Shown here piece by piece: positions 49,560 to 58,301 of a stretch of 64,000 bases of DNA. The DNA lies in assembly GCF_000473085.1 (NCBI RefSeq), contig NZ_AXBA01000001.1, forward strand, positions 496,001-560,000, written 5' to 3'. The notes under the pieces were generated by a model that was not told the DNA's origin, made no database searches, and worked only from the letters and a program-made list of their open reading frames with translations. Position 1 is the stretch's first letter. Every line of letters begins with the position of its first letter. The DNA is from Azorhizobium doebereinerae UFLA1-100. Its GTDB lineage: Bacteria; Pseudomonadota; Alphaproteobacteria; Rhizobiales; Xanthobacteraceae. The translations under genes and the position numbers were made by a program.

Positions 49560-50476
49560 CGTGGCGGGCGGGCGGCGAAATCGGTGGCGACGATCTCCGA
49601 GATCCAGTCCACGAACACCCGCAGCCGGTTGCTCAGGTGCCGCGTCGGGGGAAACACTACATAGAGGGGCTTCGGCTCCACGCGCCAGGCCTCCAGCACC
49701 GGCACCAGGGCGCCGCTCTCCAGATGCGGCTGGGCCATGAAGGTGGGCATCTGCACCACGCCGAACCCGTTCAGCGCCGCCGTGATGAAGGCGTTGCTGT
49801 CATTGACGGCGAGGACGTAGCGGCCGGTGATCTCCAGCGGTTCCTCGCCATTGGCGGTGAAGGACAGCGGCATCAGCCGCCCGACGCGCGGGTTGAAATA
49901 GCCGACGATCGGATGGGTGCTCTCCAGGTCGCGGGGATGGGACGGCGCCCCATAGCGGGCGAGATAGGACGGGGCCGCCGCATACATCAGGTACATCTCG
50001 CCGATCCTGCGGGCCACCAGCGACTGGTCCGCCAGATGGCCGGCGCGGATCACGCAGTCCACATTCTCGGCCACCAGATCCACGGAGCGGTCGGTGACGC
50101 CGAGATCGATATGGATGTCGGGATAGCGCGCGTGAAAATCCGGCAAGGCGGGGATGAGGACCATGGTGGCGAGCGCCGCGCTGACATCCACGCGCAGCCG
50201 CCCCTGGGGCTTGGCCTGGGACAGGGCCATGGAGCTGTCCAGTTCGTCGAGGTCGGCCAGGAGGCGCACCGCCCGCTCGTAATAGGCCGCCCCGTCGGGC
50301 GTCACCGTCACGCGCCGCGTGGTGCGGTTCAGCAGCTTGGTGCGCAGGTGCGCCTCCAGCGTCTGGATCTGCTTGGTGAGGGTCGGCTTGGGCACCCGCA
50401 GCACCGCCGAGGCGCGGCTGAAGGTCCCCGCCTCCACCACGCCGATGAAGGATCGCATCGCAGCAAACTGGTCCAT
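49556..50476 (-). CDS. LysR family transcriptional regulator (divergent from RND operon)
   Basis: A 306-residue LysR-type regulator of the CrgA-like group. Helix-turn-helix 'GTFSRASAVLRVPKPTLTKQ' and 'LLNRTTRRVTVTPDGAAYYE'; effector domain includes 'SGRLRVDVS'-like 'PQGRLRVDVSAALATMVLIP'. The Met at 50476 starts the canonical 'MDQFAAMRSFIGVVEAGTFS'; upstream frame is not used. It is divergent from an efflux operon, and a perfect inverted repeat lies between them, so it probably regulates that operon and itself. Confidence 0.93.
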   Translation of the reverse strand: MDQFAAMRSFIGVVEAGTFSRASAVLRVPKPTLTKQIQTLEAHLRTKLLNRTTRRVTVTPDGAAYYERAVRLLADLDELDSSMALSQAKPQGRLRVDVSAALATMVLIPALPDFHARYPDIHIDLGVTDRSVDLVAENVDCVIRAGHLADQSLVARRIGEMYLMYAAAPSYLARYGAPSHPRDLESTHPIVGYFNPRVGRLMPLSFTANGEEPLEITGRYVLAVNDSNAFITAALNGFGVVQMPTFMAQPHLESGALVPVLEAWRVEPKPLYVVFPPTRHLSNRLRVFVDWISEIVATDFAARPPR

Positions 50477-50506
50477 GCGGCACCACCCCGCAAAATTGAA
50501 AACACG

Positions 50507-50534
50507 TTCATTGTTCCCATACAGAAACAATGAA
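50507..50534. promoter_or_regulatory. Inverted repeat TTCATTGTT-N10-AACAATGAA, candidate LysR operator
   Basis: A perfect 9-bp inverted repeat with a ten-base spacer in the AT-rich part of the 179-base gap between the LysR gene and the efflux operon. It is about 30 bases before the LysR start codon, where autorepression is expected, and about 120 bases before the other gene. Confidence 0.55.
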
Positions 50535-50655
50535 GTCACATCCAGCGGCTTTATTCCCCGATCGATCCAGCTTAATTCTACCGCATCGCAAAAGGCCGCA
50601 GGGGCTCGGTGTCGCATGCAAGCGACGGCGGGACTGTTGCGAAAGGCGCCGGTCC

Positions 50656-51519
50656 ATGGACACCACCCGTCACGAAGAGCGCATTGCCGACGGCCCGGCC
50701 GCCGGCATGGTCGTGCGGATCTATCCCGCCGACAACGCCCGCCGGGGCGCGCCCATCGCGCTGCACCTGCACGGCGGCACGTTCGTGGACGGGACGCTGG
50801 ATTGCGGCGTGACCATCGCCTGCCTGCTGGCCCAGGCCGGGGCGACGGTGGTGTCGGCGGAATATCCGCTCGCCTGCGAGCAGCCCTTTCCGCATACGCT
50901 TCAGGCGGCCTATGGCGCCCTGAACTGGGTGCATGACAACCGCACCCGCTGGGGGGCGAAGAAGTCCCGCGTCTTCGTCGCCGGCGAGGAAGCCGGCGGC
51001 AACCTGGCGGCGGCGCTCGCCCTGGTGGCGCGGGACCAGCAGCGCCCGCCGCTGGCCGGGCAGATCCTGCTCTCGCCCATGCTGGACCCGCAGCTCGGCA
51101 CCCAGTCCCTGCGCGCGGCGGATGCGGGGCCGGTGGGCTGCCGCTGGGCGGACGGCTGGCGCACCTATCTCGGCACCGCCGACAAGGCGTCTCACCCCTA
51201 TGCGGCGCCGCTCGGGGCGTCCCGCCTCGCCGGCATCGCCCCGGCGCTGGTCATCACCAGCGCGGACGACCCCATGCGCGACGAGGCCGTGGCCTATGTC
51301 GCCCGGCTCAAGGAGGCCGGCGTCGACGCTTTCGTCCATGTCCTGCCGGGCCCCACGGGATGGCCGGAAGCGCTGGCCGAGCCCGAGACCGCGCCCGGCG
51401 CGCGCGGCCGCCATTCCGGGTGGACGCACACCGTCCAGACCCTGTTCGCTGCGTTCATGTCGGACCCCGCGGCCTTCGCCCCGGCAGCCGTGGCCGGTCC
51501 CCCCGTTCCAGTTCGTTAA
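50656..51519 (+). CDS. Alpha/beta-hydrolase fold protein lacking the catalytic serine
   Basis: A 287-residue protein of the hormone-sensitive-lipase-like alpha/beta-hydrolase group. The oxyanion motif is intact (His39-Gly-Gly in 'LHLHGGTFVDG') and the acid position is kept (Asp205 in 'SADDPMRDEA'). The nucleophile elbow reads Gly110-Glu-Glu-Ala-Gly114 where family enzymes have GDSAG, so the catalytic Ser is Glu112, and no His is found at the usual site ('VLPGPTGWPEA'). It is therefore probably not a hydrolase. It is the first gene of an RND efflux operon (25 bases to the adaptor), and may have a binding or regulatory role; this is inference. The longer upstream frame is not used. Confidence 0.85.
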   Translation: MDTTRHEERIADGPAAGMVVRIYPADNARRGAPIALHLHGGTFVDGTLDCGVTIACLLAQAGATVVSAEYPLACEQPFPHTLQAAYGALNWVHDNRTRWGAKKSRVFVAGEEAGGNLAAALALVARDQQRPPLAGQILLSPMLDPQLGTQSLRAADAGPVGCRWADGWRTYLGTADKASHPYAAPLGASRLAGIAPALVITSADDPMRDEAVAYVARLKEAGVDAFVHVLPGPTGWPEALAEPETAPGARGRHSGWTHTVQTLFAAFMSDPAAFAPAAVAGPPVPVR

Positions 51520-51544
51520 ATCGTCCGGCCGAGGAGGCCACATC

Positions 51545-52774
51545 ATGTCTCGCACATCTCTCCGCGCCCGTTTGCTCGGCGCGGCAATGACCTTTGCTGT
51601 GGTCGGCGGCGCCTATGTGGTGACGTCCGGCCTGCCCCGCACCGAGGCCGTGGCCGGTGACGCCGTCGCCGCGACCGCCCCCGCCGGCGTGCCGGTGTCG
51701 GTGGCCATCGTCGAAACCCAGGACGTGGCCCCCTATGACGAATTCTCTGGCCGCCTGGAGGCCATCGAGCGGGTGGAGGTGCGCTCGCGCGTCGCCGGCG
51801 CCATCCTCAACGTGCATTTCCGCGAGGGCGAGCTGGTGAAGGCGGGGGATTCCCTCATCACCATCGACCCCGCGCCCTATGCCGCCGAGGTGGACCGCCT
51901 CCAGGCCCAGATGGCGGCTGCCGAGGCCCAGGTCGCGCTGACCAAGAGCGACCTTGAGCGCGGCCAGCGTCTGTTCGACAACCGCACCGTGGCCCAGCGC
52001 GATCTCGACGAGCGCCTGAACGCCAGTCGCTCGGCGGAAGCCAACCTCAAGGCCGCCCAGGCGGCCCTGCGCGCCGCCCAGCTGAACCTCGACTATACGG
52101 AGGTCCGCGCCCCGGTCTCCGGCCGCGTCGGCAAGATCGAGATCACGGCGGGCAACCTCGTCACCGCCGGCGGCACCGGGCCGCTGCTGACCACGCTGGT
52201 CTCGCTCGATCCCATCTACGCCGGCTTCTCCGCCGACGAGCAGTCGGTGCTGAAGGCGCTGCGCGCCATCGGCGGCGGCCCCCGCACCCAGGCGCAGGTG
52301 GCGCGCATCCCGGTGGACATGCTCACCGCCAATGACGACGCCGTGCTCCGCCGGGGCCACATGCAGCTCATCGACAACCAGATCGACGCCAAGAGCGGCA
52401 CGATCCGGGTGCGGGCGGTGTTCGACAATCCGGACGGCGAGCTGATCCCCGGCCAGTTTGTGCGCCTGCGCATGGGCCAGCCCAAGACCGCCCCGACCCT
52501 GCTGGTGAGCGAGCGGGCGGTGGGCACCGACCAGAACAAGAAGTTCGTCTTCGTGGTCGGCGCCGACAACAAGGCGATCTATCGCGAAGTGGCCCTCGGC
52601 CCGGCACTGGACGGCATGCGCATCGTCACCGCCGGCCTCGCCAATGGCGACCGCATCATCGTCAACGGCCTGCAAAAGGTGCGCCCCGGCGCGCTGGTGA
52701 CCCCCGAAATCGTCCCCATGACCGTCGCCTCCAGCCGCCCCGCTTCGGGCACGGCGGACGTGGCGCAACGCTGA
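51545..52774 (+). CDS. RND efflux periplasmic adaptor (MexA/AcrA family)
   Basis: A 409-residue membrane fusion protein. An N-terminal signal/anchor segment (residues 9-30) precedes the first beta-barrel strand. Lipoyl halves are at 'VEVRSRVAGAILNVHFREGE' (near residue 76) and 'TEVRAPVSGRVGKIEITAG', joined by an Ala- and Gln-rich coiled-coil hairpin. Strong AGGAGG precedes the ATG. It lacks the lipobox cysteine of AcrA/MexA. It couples the following RND pump to an outer-membrane channel, whose gene is not in the window. Confidence 0.94.
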   Translation: MSRTSLRARLLGAAMTFAVVGGAYVVTSGLPRTEAVAGDAVAATAPAGVPVSVAIVETQDVAPYDEFSGRLEAIERVEVRSRVAGAILNVHFREGELVKAGDSLITIDPAPYAAEVDRLQAQMAAAEAQVALTKSDLERGQRLFDNRTVAQRDLDERLNASRSAEANLKAAQAALRAAQLNLDYTEVRAPVSGRVGKIEITAGNLVTAGGTGPLLTTLVSLDPIYAGFSADEQSVLKALRAIGGGPRTQAQVARIPVDMLTANDDAVLRRGHMQLIDNQIDAKSGTIRVRAVFDNPDGELIPGQFVRLRMGQPKTAPTLLVSERAVGTDQNKKFVFVVGADNKAIYREVALGPALDGMRIVTAGLANGDRIIVNGLQKVRPGALVTPEIVPMTVASSRPASGTADVAQR

Positions 52775-52810
52775 TCCGATCCGAGCCCCGCTGGTGGGCG
52801 AGAGGCTGCC

Positions 52811-55800
52811 ATGAACCTGTCCAAATTCTTCATCGACCGCCCGATCTTCGCGGGCGTTCTCTCCGTCCTCATCTTCCTCGGCGGCCTGCTGGCGCTCAGG
52901 GTGATGCCGATTTCCGAATATCCCGAGGTGGTGCCGCCGCAGATCGTGGTGCGCGCCAACTATCCCGGCGCCAGCCCCAAGGTGATCGCCGAGACGGTGG
53001 CGACGCCCATCGAGGAGCAGATCAACGGCGTGGAAGGCATGCTCTACATGTCGAGCCAGGCCACCACCGACGGCCTGATGACACTGACCGTCACCTTCAA
53101 GCTGGGCACCGACCCGGACAAGGCCCAGCAACTGGTGCAGAACCGCGTCTCCCAGGCCGAGCCGCGCCTGCCGGAGGACGTGCGCCGCCTCGGCATCACC
53201 ACGGTGAAGTCTTCGCCCGACCTGATGCTGGTGGTGCACCTGCTGTCGCCCAACGGGCGCTACGATATGGCGTACCTGCGCAATTACGCGGTGCTGAACG
53301 TGAAGGACCGCCTCGCCCGCATCAATGGCGTGGGCGACGTGCAGCTGTTCGGCTCGGGCGACTATTCCATGCGCGTCTGGCTCGACCCGCAGAAGGTGGC
53401 CGAGCGCGGCCTCTCCGCCAGCGATGTGGTCAATGAGATCAACGCCCAGAACGTCCAGGCCGCCGCCGGCGTGGTGGGCTCCTCGCCCGGCATCCCCGGC
53501 GTCGATCTCCAGCTGACCGTGAACGCCCAGGGCCGCCTGCAGAGCGAGGAGGAATTCGGCGACATCGTCGTGAAGACCGGCGCCAATGGCGAGATCACCC
53601 GGCTCAGGGATATCGCGCGCATCGAACTCGGTGCGGCGGATTATTCGCTGCGCTCGCTGCTGAACAACAAGCAGGCTGTGGCGGTGCCGGTGTTCCAGGC
53701 GCCCGGCTCAAACGCCATCGAGATCGCCGACAACATCCGCAGGGTGATGGCGGAGATCAAGGAGAACATGCCCGAGGGCGTGGATTATTCCATCGTCTAT
53801 GACACCACCCAGTTCGTGCGCGCCTCGATCGACGCGGTGGTGCACACCCTGCTGGAAGCCGTCGCCCTCGTGGTGCTGGTGGTGATCCTGTTCCTCCAGA
53901 CGTGGCGCGCCTCGATCATCCCGCTGCTTGCGGTGCCGATCTCCATCGTCGGCACGTTCGCGGTGATGTACGCCTTCGGCTTCTCCATCAATGCGCTGAC
54001 GCTGTTCGGCCTGGTGCTGGCCATCGGCATCGTGGTGGACGACGCCATCGTCGTGGTGGAGAACGTCGAGCGCAACATCGAGGCCGGGCTCGCCCCGCGC
54101 GAGGCTACCTACCGCGCCATGCGGGAAGTGTCCGGCCCGATCATCGCCATCGCCTTGGTGCTGATCGCCGTGTTCGTGCCGCTGGCCTTCATCACCGGCC
54201 TCACCGGCCAGTTCTACAAGCAGTTCGCCCTGACCATCGCCATCTCGACGGTGATCTCGGCCTTCAACTCGTTGACCCTGTCCCCTGCCCTCGCGGCCTT
54301 GCTGCTGAAGGGCCATGACGCGCCGAAGGACCGCCTGACCCGGATCATGGATGCCGGCCTGGGCTGGTTCTTCCGCCGCTTCAACGCCTTCTTCGGCCGT
54401 TCCTCGCGCGCCTACAGCCGTGGGGTGAAGGGCGTCATCTCCCGCAAGGGGGTGATGTTCGTGGTCTATCTCGGCCTGGTGGCGCTCACCGTGGGGGTGT
54501 TCAAGCAGGTGCCGGGCGGCTTCGTGCCGGGGCAGGACAAGCAGTATCTGGTGGGCTTCGCCCAACTGCCCGACGGCGCCACCCTCGACCGCACGGAAGA
54601 GGTGATCCAGCAGATGAGCGACATCGCCATGAAGACGCCGGGCATCGAATCGGCCATCGCCTTCCCCGGCCTGTCGATCAACGGCTTCACCAATTCCTCC
54701 AACTCCGGCATCGTGTTCGTGAGCCTGAAGCCGTTCGAGGAGCGGCGCACGCCGGAGCTGTCGGGCGGCGCCATCGCCATGCAGCTCAACGGCAAGTATG
54801 CGGGCATCAAGGAAGCCATCATCGCCATGTTCCCGCCCCCGCCGGTGCAGGGGCTGGGCACGATCGGCGGCTTCAAGCTCCAGATCGAGGACCGCGCCGG
54901 CTTCGGCTATGCCGCCCTCGACCAGGCCGTGAAGGCGTTCATGGCCAAGGCCGCCCAGGCGCCGGAGCTGGCCGGCCTGTTCTCCTCCTACCAAGTGAAC
55001 GTGCCCCAGCTCTACACCGACATCGACCGGGTCAAGGCCCGCCAGCTCGGCGTCGCCGTGACCGACGTCTTCAACACGCTGCAGATCTATCTCGGCTCGT
55101 CTTATGTGAACGACTTCAACACCTTCGGCCGCACCTACACGGTGCGTGTCCAGGCGGACGCGAAGTACCGCGCCCGCGCGGACGACATCGGCCAGCTCAA
55201 GGTGCGCTCCAGCAGCGGCGAGATGATCCCGCTCTCGGCCCTGCTGAAGGTGAAGGCGTCCGCCGGGCCGGAACGGGCCATGCGCTACAACGGCTTCCTC
55301 TCCGCCGACGTGAACGGCGGCGCCGCGCCCGGCTTCTCCTCGGGCGAGGCGCAGGCGGCGGTGGAGCGGATCGCGGCCGAGACCCTGCCCAAGGGCTTCG
55401 GCTTCGAGTGGACCGAACTGACCTACCAGGACATCATCGCCGGCAATTCGGCGGTGTGGGTGTTCCCGCTCTCCATCTTCCTCGTCTTCCTGGTGCTGGC
55501 GGCGCAGTATGAGAGCCTCACCCTGCCGCTTGCCATCATCATGATCGTGCCCATGGGCCTGCTCGCCGCCATGACCGGCGTCTGGTACTCGGGCGGGGAC
55601 AACAACGTCTTCACCCAGATCGGCCTGATCGTGCTGGTGGGCCTGTCGGCGAAGAACGCCATCCTGATCGTGGAATTCGCCCGCGAGCTGGAATTCACCG
55701 GCCTCAAGCCGGTGGAGGCGGCGATCGAGGCGAGCCGGCTGCGGCTGCGGCCGATCCTGATGACCTCGCTCGCCTTCATCATGGGCGTGGTGCCCCTCGT

Positions 55801-56026
55801 CACCTCCACCGGCGCCGGCGCGGAAATGCGCCATGCCATGGGTGTCGCGGTGTTCGCGGGCATGATCGGGGTGACCGTGTTCGGCATCTTCCTGACGCCG
55901 GTGTTCTACGTGCTGCTGCGGCGCCTCGCCGGCAACCGGCCGCTGACCCATCACGGCACGGTGGAGCCCATCGCGCACGCCGAGCCCGCGGGCCACGGCG
56001 TTCCGGCTGTGGCGGAAGGCCACTGA
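52811..56026 (+). CDS. RND efflux pump, hydrophobe/amphiphile (HAE-1) family permease
   Basis: A 1071-residue proton-driven transporter of the AcrB/MexB family with the usual twelve membrane segments and two large periplasmic loops. The N-terminus 'MNLSKFFIDRPIFAGVLSVL' is canonical. The proton-relay aspartates are present in 'GLVLAIGIVVDDAIVVVENV' (membrane segment 4), and Lys in the segment 10 region 'GLSAKNAILIVEFARELEF'. It exports lipophilic compounds, drugs or solvents, taking them from periplasm or inner membrane. The gene is 37 bases after the adaptor and ends before a strong terminator. Confidence 0.96.
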   Translation: MNLSKFFIDRPIFAGVLSVLIFLGGLLALRVMPISEYPEVVPPQIVVRANYPGASPKVIAETVATPIEEQINGVEGMLYMSSQATTDGLMTLTVTFKLGTDPDKAQQLVQNRVSQAEPRLPEDVRRLGITTVKSSPDLMLVVHLLSPNGRYDMAYLRNYAVLNVKDRLARINGVGDVQLFGSGDYSMRVWLDPQKVAERGLSASDVVNEINAQNVQAAAGVVGSSPGIPGVDLQLTVNAQGRLQSEEEFGDIVVKTGANGEITRLRDIARIELGAADYSLRSLLNNKQAVAVPVFQAPGSNAIEIADNIRRVMAEIKENMPEGVDYSIVYDTTQFVRASIDAVVHTLLEAVALVVLVVILFLQTWRASIIPLLAVPISIVGTFAVMYAFGFSINALTLFGLVLAIGIVVDDAIVVVENVERNIEAGLAPREATYRAMREVSGPIIAIALVLIAVFVPLAFITGLTGQFYKQFALTIAISTVISAFNSLTLSPALAALLLKGHDAPKDRLTRIMDAGLGWFFRRFNAFFGRSSRAYSRGVKGVISRKGVMFVVYLGLVALTVGVFKQVPGGFVPGQDKQYLVGFAQLPDGATLDRTEEVIQQMSDIAMKTPGIESAIAFPGLSINGFTNSSNSGIVFVSLKPFEERRTPELSGGAIAMQLNGKYAGIKEAIIAMFPPPPVQGLGTIGGFKLQIEDRAGFGYAALDQAVKAFMAKAAQAPELAGLFSSYQVNVPQLYTDIDRVKARQLGVAVTDVFNTLQIYLGSSYVNDFNTFGRTYTVRVQADAKYRARADDIGQLKVRSSSGEMIPLSALLKVKASAGPERAMRYNGFLSADVNGGAAPGFSSGEAQAAVERIAAETLPKGFGFEWTELTYQDIIAGNSAVWVFPLSIFLVFLVLAAQYESLTLPLAIIMIVPMGLLAAMTGVWYSGGDNNVFTQIGLIVLVGLSAKNAILIVEFARELEFTGLKPVEAAIEASRLRLRPILMTSLAFIMGVVPLVTSTGAGAEMRHAMGVAVFAGMIGVTVFGIFLTPVFYVLLRRLAGNRPLTHHGTVEPIAHAEPAGHGVPAVAEGH

Positions 56027-56047
56027 GCGACCCGCACAGGGCAAGAG

Positions 56048-56078
56048 AAGGCCGGGCTCGCGCCCGGCCTTTTCGTTT
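56048..56078. terminator. Rho-independent terminator, probably bidirectional
   Basis: AAGGCCGGGC pairs perfectly with GCCCGGCCTT around a four-base loop, followed by T(3)CGTTT on the plus strand. It closes the RND operon 22 bases after the stop; on the minus strand the tail TTCTCTT would also serve the convergent nnrS operon. Confidence 0.85.
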
Positions 56079-56095
56079 CCGGGGAGCCGCGCGGC

Positions 56096-57280
56096 TCAGC
56101 CCCTGCGATTGAAGAAATACGGTCCGTAGCCGATCGCGAAGACCACGAAGGCCGCAACCCAGGCCGACGCGGCCAGATACATCAACGGGACGGTCCAACC
56201 GGTCGCGAAGATCATGGCGAGGCGTAGGGCGAGCGCGACGGCGACGAGCATGTAGCTCGCCAAGGTGGCGCGGGAGGCTTTCAGGGCCTGTCCGCTGTGC
56301 CCGAGCGTCGCCCGGGTCATGATGGCGAGCGTCATGGTGCCGATGGCACCGATGGCCCAGACGTGGATGCCGAAAGCGACCGGGATTGCCCCTGGCGCGA
56401 AGGCATGGGCGGCGGCGGCCAGAAAGCCGGCCGCGGCCAACAGGAAACCGATGTGGAGAACGAGCACCAGCCCGTCCGAGCCGGTGCGCCAGCCCTGCCA
56501 GCGCGACAGCCGCCAAAGATTCGCGCCGCCGGCGGCCAGCAGCAGCGCCCCCGTCGGCCGGTCATGCGGCAATGCCACCCAAAGTGCCAAGGCGGCGCCC
56601 GACAGCGCCATCACCATGCCGTCGGCCCGGTTGAACGGAACCGGCCGCTGCGCGATGCCCCGCGCGGCCAGCCAGTTGTGGGTGAAGCTCGGCACCACGC
56701 GGCCGCCGATCAACAGGATCAGGAAGATCAGCAGGGCAACGGCGGCGCGGCCGGACACCACCGCCGTCCCCTCCAGGGCCACCTCCAGATGGAACACCGC
56801 ATTCACCAGCCCCAGCAGCAGCACGAGGCCAGCCACCTTCACATTGCGCCGGTTGCGCCCCGCCACCACCTCCCGGCCGATCACGCAGGCCAGGACGAGC
56901 AGAAACCCGCAGTCGACGACGAGCGCCGCGAGCCAGCCGATCTTCGCCGACAGGAACACCGCGCCGCGTCCCGCAAGCCACAGTGCGGCGAGCGCGACGA
57001 GGGCGCGCCCGGCCACAGGCGGGCGCCCGGTCCAGTTGGGGACCGCCGTCAGCAGGAAGCCGGCGATGACCGCGGCGCCGAAGCCGTAGATCATCTCATG
57101 GACGTGCCAGTCCAGCGGCGGGAAGGCGGTCGGAATGGTGATCTCGCCGGAGAAGAACGGCGGCCAGACGGCGATCGCCGCCGCCGCCCAGAGCCCGGCG
57201 GCCAGAAAGAACGGCCGGAAGCCGCGGCTCCACAGGTCCGCGCCGCCGAACGGCCGGCGCGCCTCCGCTGCCTGTCTCAT
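56096..57280 (-). CDS. nnrS: NnrS family haem/copper membrane protein
   Basis: A 394-residue polytopic membrane protein with about twelve hydrophobic segments. NnrS signatures are the N-terminal 'LWSRGFRPFFLAAGLWAAAA', 'PLDWHVHEMIYGFGAAVIAG' and 'GHSGQALKAS'. NnrS proteins protect against nitric oxide and related stress in denitrifying or nitrate-respiring bacteria. The Met at 57280 gives the conserved N-terminus. It is the last gene of the nitrate reductase operon, fitting a role in dealing with nitrite-derived NO. Confidence 0.9.
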   Translation of the reverse strand: MRQAAEARRPFGGADLWSRGFRPFFLAAGLWAAAAIAVWPPFFSGEITIPTAFPPLDWHVHEMIYGFGAAVIAGFLLTAVPNWTGRPPVAGRALVALAALWLAGRGAVFLSAKIGWLAALVVDCGFLLVLACVIGREVVAGRNRRNVKVAGLVLLLGLVNAVFHLEVALEGTAVVSGRAAVALLIFLILLIGGRVVPSFTHNWLAARGIAQRPVPFNRADGMVMALSGAALALWVALPHDRPTGALLLAAGGANLWRLSRWQGWRTGSDGLVLVLHIGFLLAAAGFLAAAAHAFAPGAIPVAFGIHVWAIGAIGTMTLAIMTRATLGHSGQALKASRATLASYMLVAVALALRLAMIFATGWTVPLMYLAASAWVAAFVVFAIGYGPYFFNRRG

Positions 57281-57293
57281 GCGGCACGCCCTT

Positions 57294-57764
57294 TCATGGG
57301 AAGAACAGGCCGTGCGCACCCGCGACCGCCCCGAGAATGGTGATCGCCGCGCCCGCAAGCAGGGCCTCGTGGAGACGGCTCATGCGCAGCAGCGTGACCT
57401 GCGGCTGCCGCCGCGCCCGGCGCTCGACGATGCGGTGCAGCAGCGGCTCCATTACGAACAGCAGCAGCATGAACACCACCCACAACGCGACCATGGTGCC
57501 CATCCACCAATATGCGGGCTCGTGGAAGCGGCTCCACAGGTTCATGCGATAGACCATCCAGAAGCCCGTGGCCCCGGCGAGCGGCACCGAGAGCCGCACC
57601 TGCGCCACGAAGCGCCGTTCCACCAGTTCCACCAGCGCCGCGCCCTGGACCCCGGTCAGCGCCCGCGCCAGCGGCAGCAGCACGAAGGTCACGAAGGACA
57701 GGCCGCCGATCCAGTGAACCACGGCGATCACATGCAGCGCACGGGCGAAGGCAACATCATCCAT
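57294..57764 (-). CDS. Small four-helix membrane protein of the nitrate/denitrification cluster
   Basis: A 156-residue protein of four hydrophobic segments (about residues 7-33, 58-75, 82-108, 132-155). It has conserved-looking polar residues within or next to helices ('RALHVIAVVHWIGGLSFVTF'), including two His and Trp-Ile-Gly-Gly that recall CopD-like or cytochrome-b-like proteins. It is not assigned to a characterised family with confidence. It starts 13 bases after mogA stop and precedes nnrS by 13 bases, so its job is probably tied to NO or nitrate metabolism. Confidence 0.8.
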   Translation of the reverse strand: MDDVAFARALHVIAVVHWIGGLSFVTFVLLPLARALTGVQGAALVELVERRFVAQVRLSVPLAGATGFWMVYRMNLWSRFHEPAYWWMGTMVALWVVFMLLLFVMEPLLHRIVERRARRQPQVTLLRMSRLHEALLAGAAITILGAVAGAHGLFFP

Positions 57765-57776
57765 GATGGTCGATCC

Positions 57777-58298
57777 TCATCCCGGCCGGAACGCCTGGAT
57801 CACGGCGGGATTGGTCTCGATCCGTCCGGCGCCGATGAGATCGAGGGCATAGGGCACGGCGGGAAACACCGCCGAGAGGCAGGTGTCGATGGCCGCCGGC
57901 TTGCCCGGCAGGTTGATGATCAGCGTCGTGCCGCGCACGCCGGCGGTCTGGCGCGACAGGATGGCCGTGGGCACGTCCCTGAGGCTCGCCTGCCGCATCA
58001 CTTCGCCGAAGCCCGGCAGTTCCTTCTCCATCACCATCCGCATCGCCTCCGGCGTGAGGTCGCGCGGCGCCGGGCCGGTGCCGCCGGAGGTGAGGACGAG
58101 GTCAAGCTGCTCCACGTCCGCCATGTGCGAGAGGACGGCGCGCACGCTCTCCACGCCGTCGGGAATGACCCGCCGGACCGGATCCCAGCGCGAGGCGATG
58201 GCATGGGCGAGCCACTCCTCGATGGCGGGCCCGGCGAGATCGGCATAGTCGCCGCGGCTCGCGCGGTCGGAGATGGTGAGGATCCCGATGCGCACCAT
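57777..58298 (-). CDS. mogA: Molybdopterin adenylyltransferase
   Basis: A 173-residue MogA/MoaB-type protein that adenylates molybdopterin before molybdenum insertion. 'IGILTISDRASRGDYADLAG' starts the fold; the MPT-binding motif 'LTSGGTGPAPRDLTPEAM' is near residue 89, and 'PGFGEVMRQASL', 'AILSRQTAGVRG' and 'LINLPGKP'-type 'IINLPGKPAAI' follow, matching MogA better than MoaB. It lies next to moaA in the nitrate reductase operon and would also serve the molybdenum hydroxylase encoded earlier in the window. Confidence 0.92.
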   Translation of the reverse strand: MVRIGILTISDRASRGDYADLAGPAIEEWLAHAIASRWDPVRRVIPDGVESVRAVLSHMADVEQLDLVLTSGGTGPAPRDLTPEAMRMVMEKELPGFGEVMRQASLRDVPTAILSRQTAGVRGTTLIINLPGKPAAIDTCLSAVFPAVPYALDLIGAGRIETNPAVIQAFRPG

Positions 58299-58301
58299 GT
58301 C

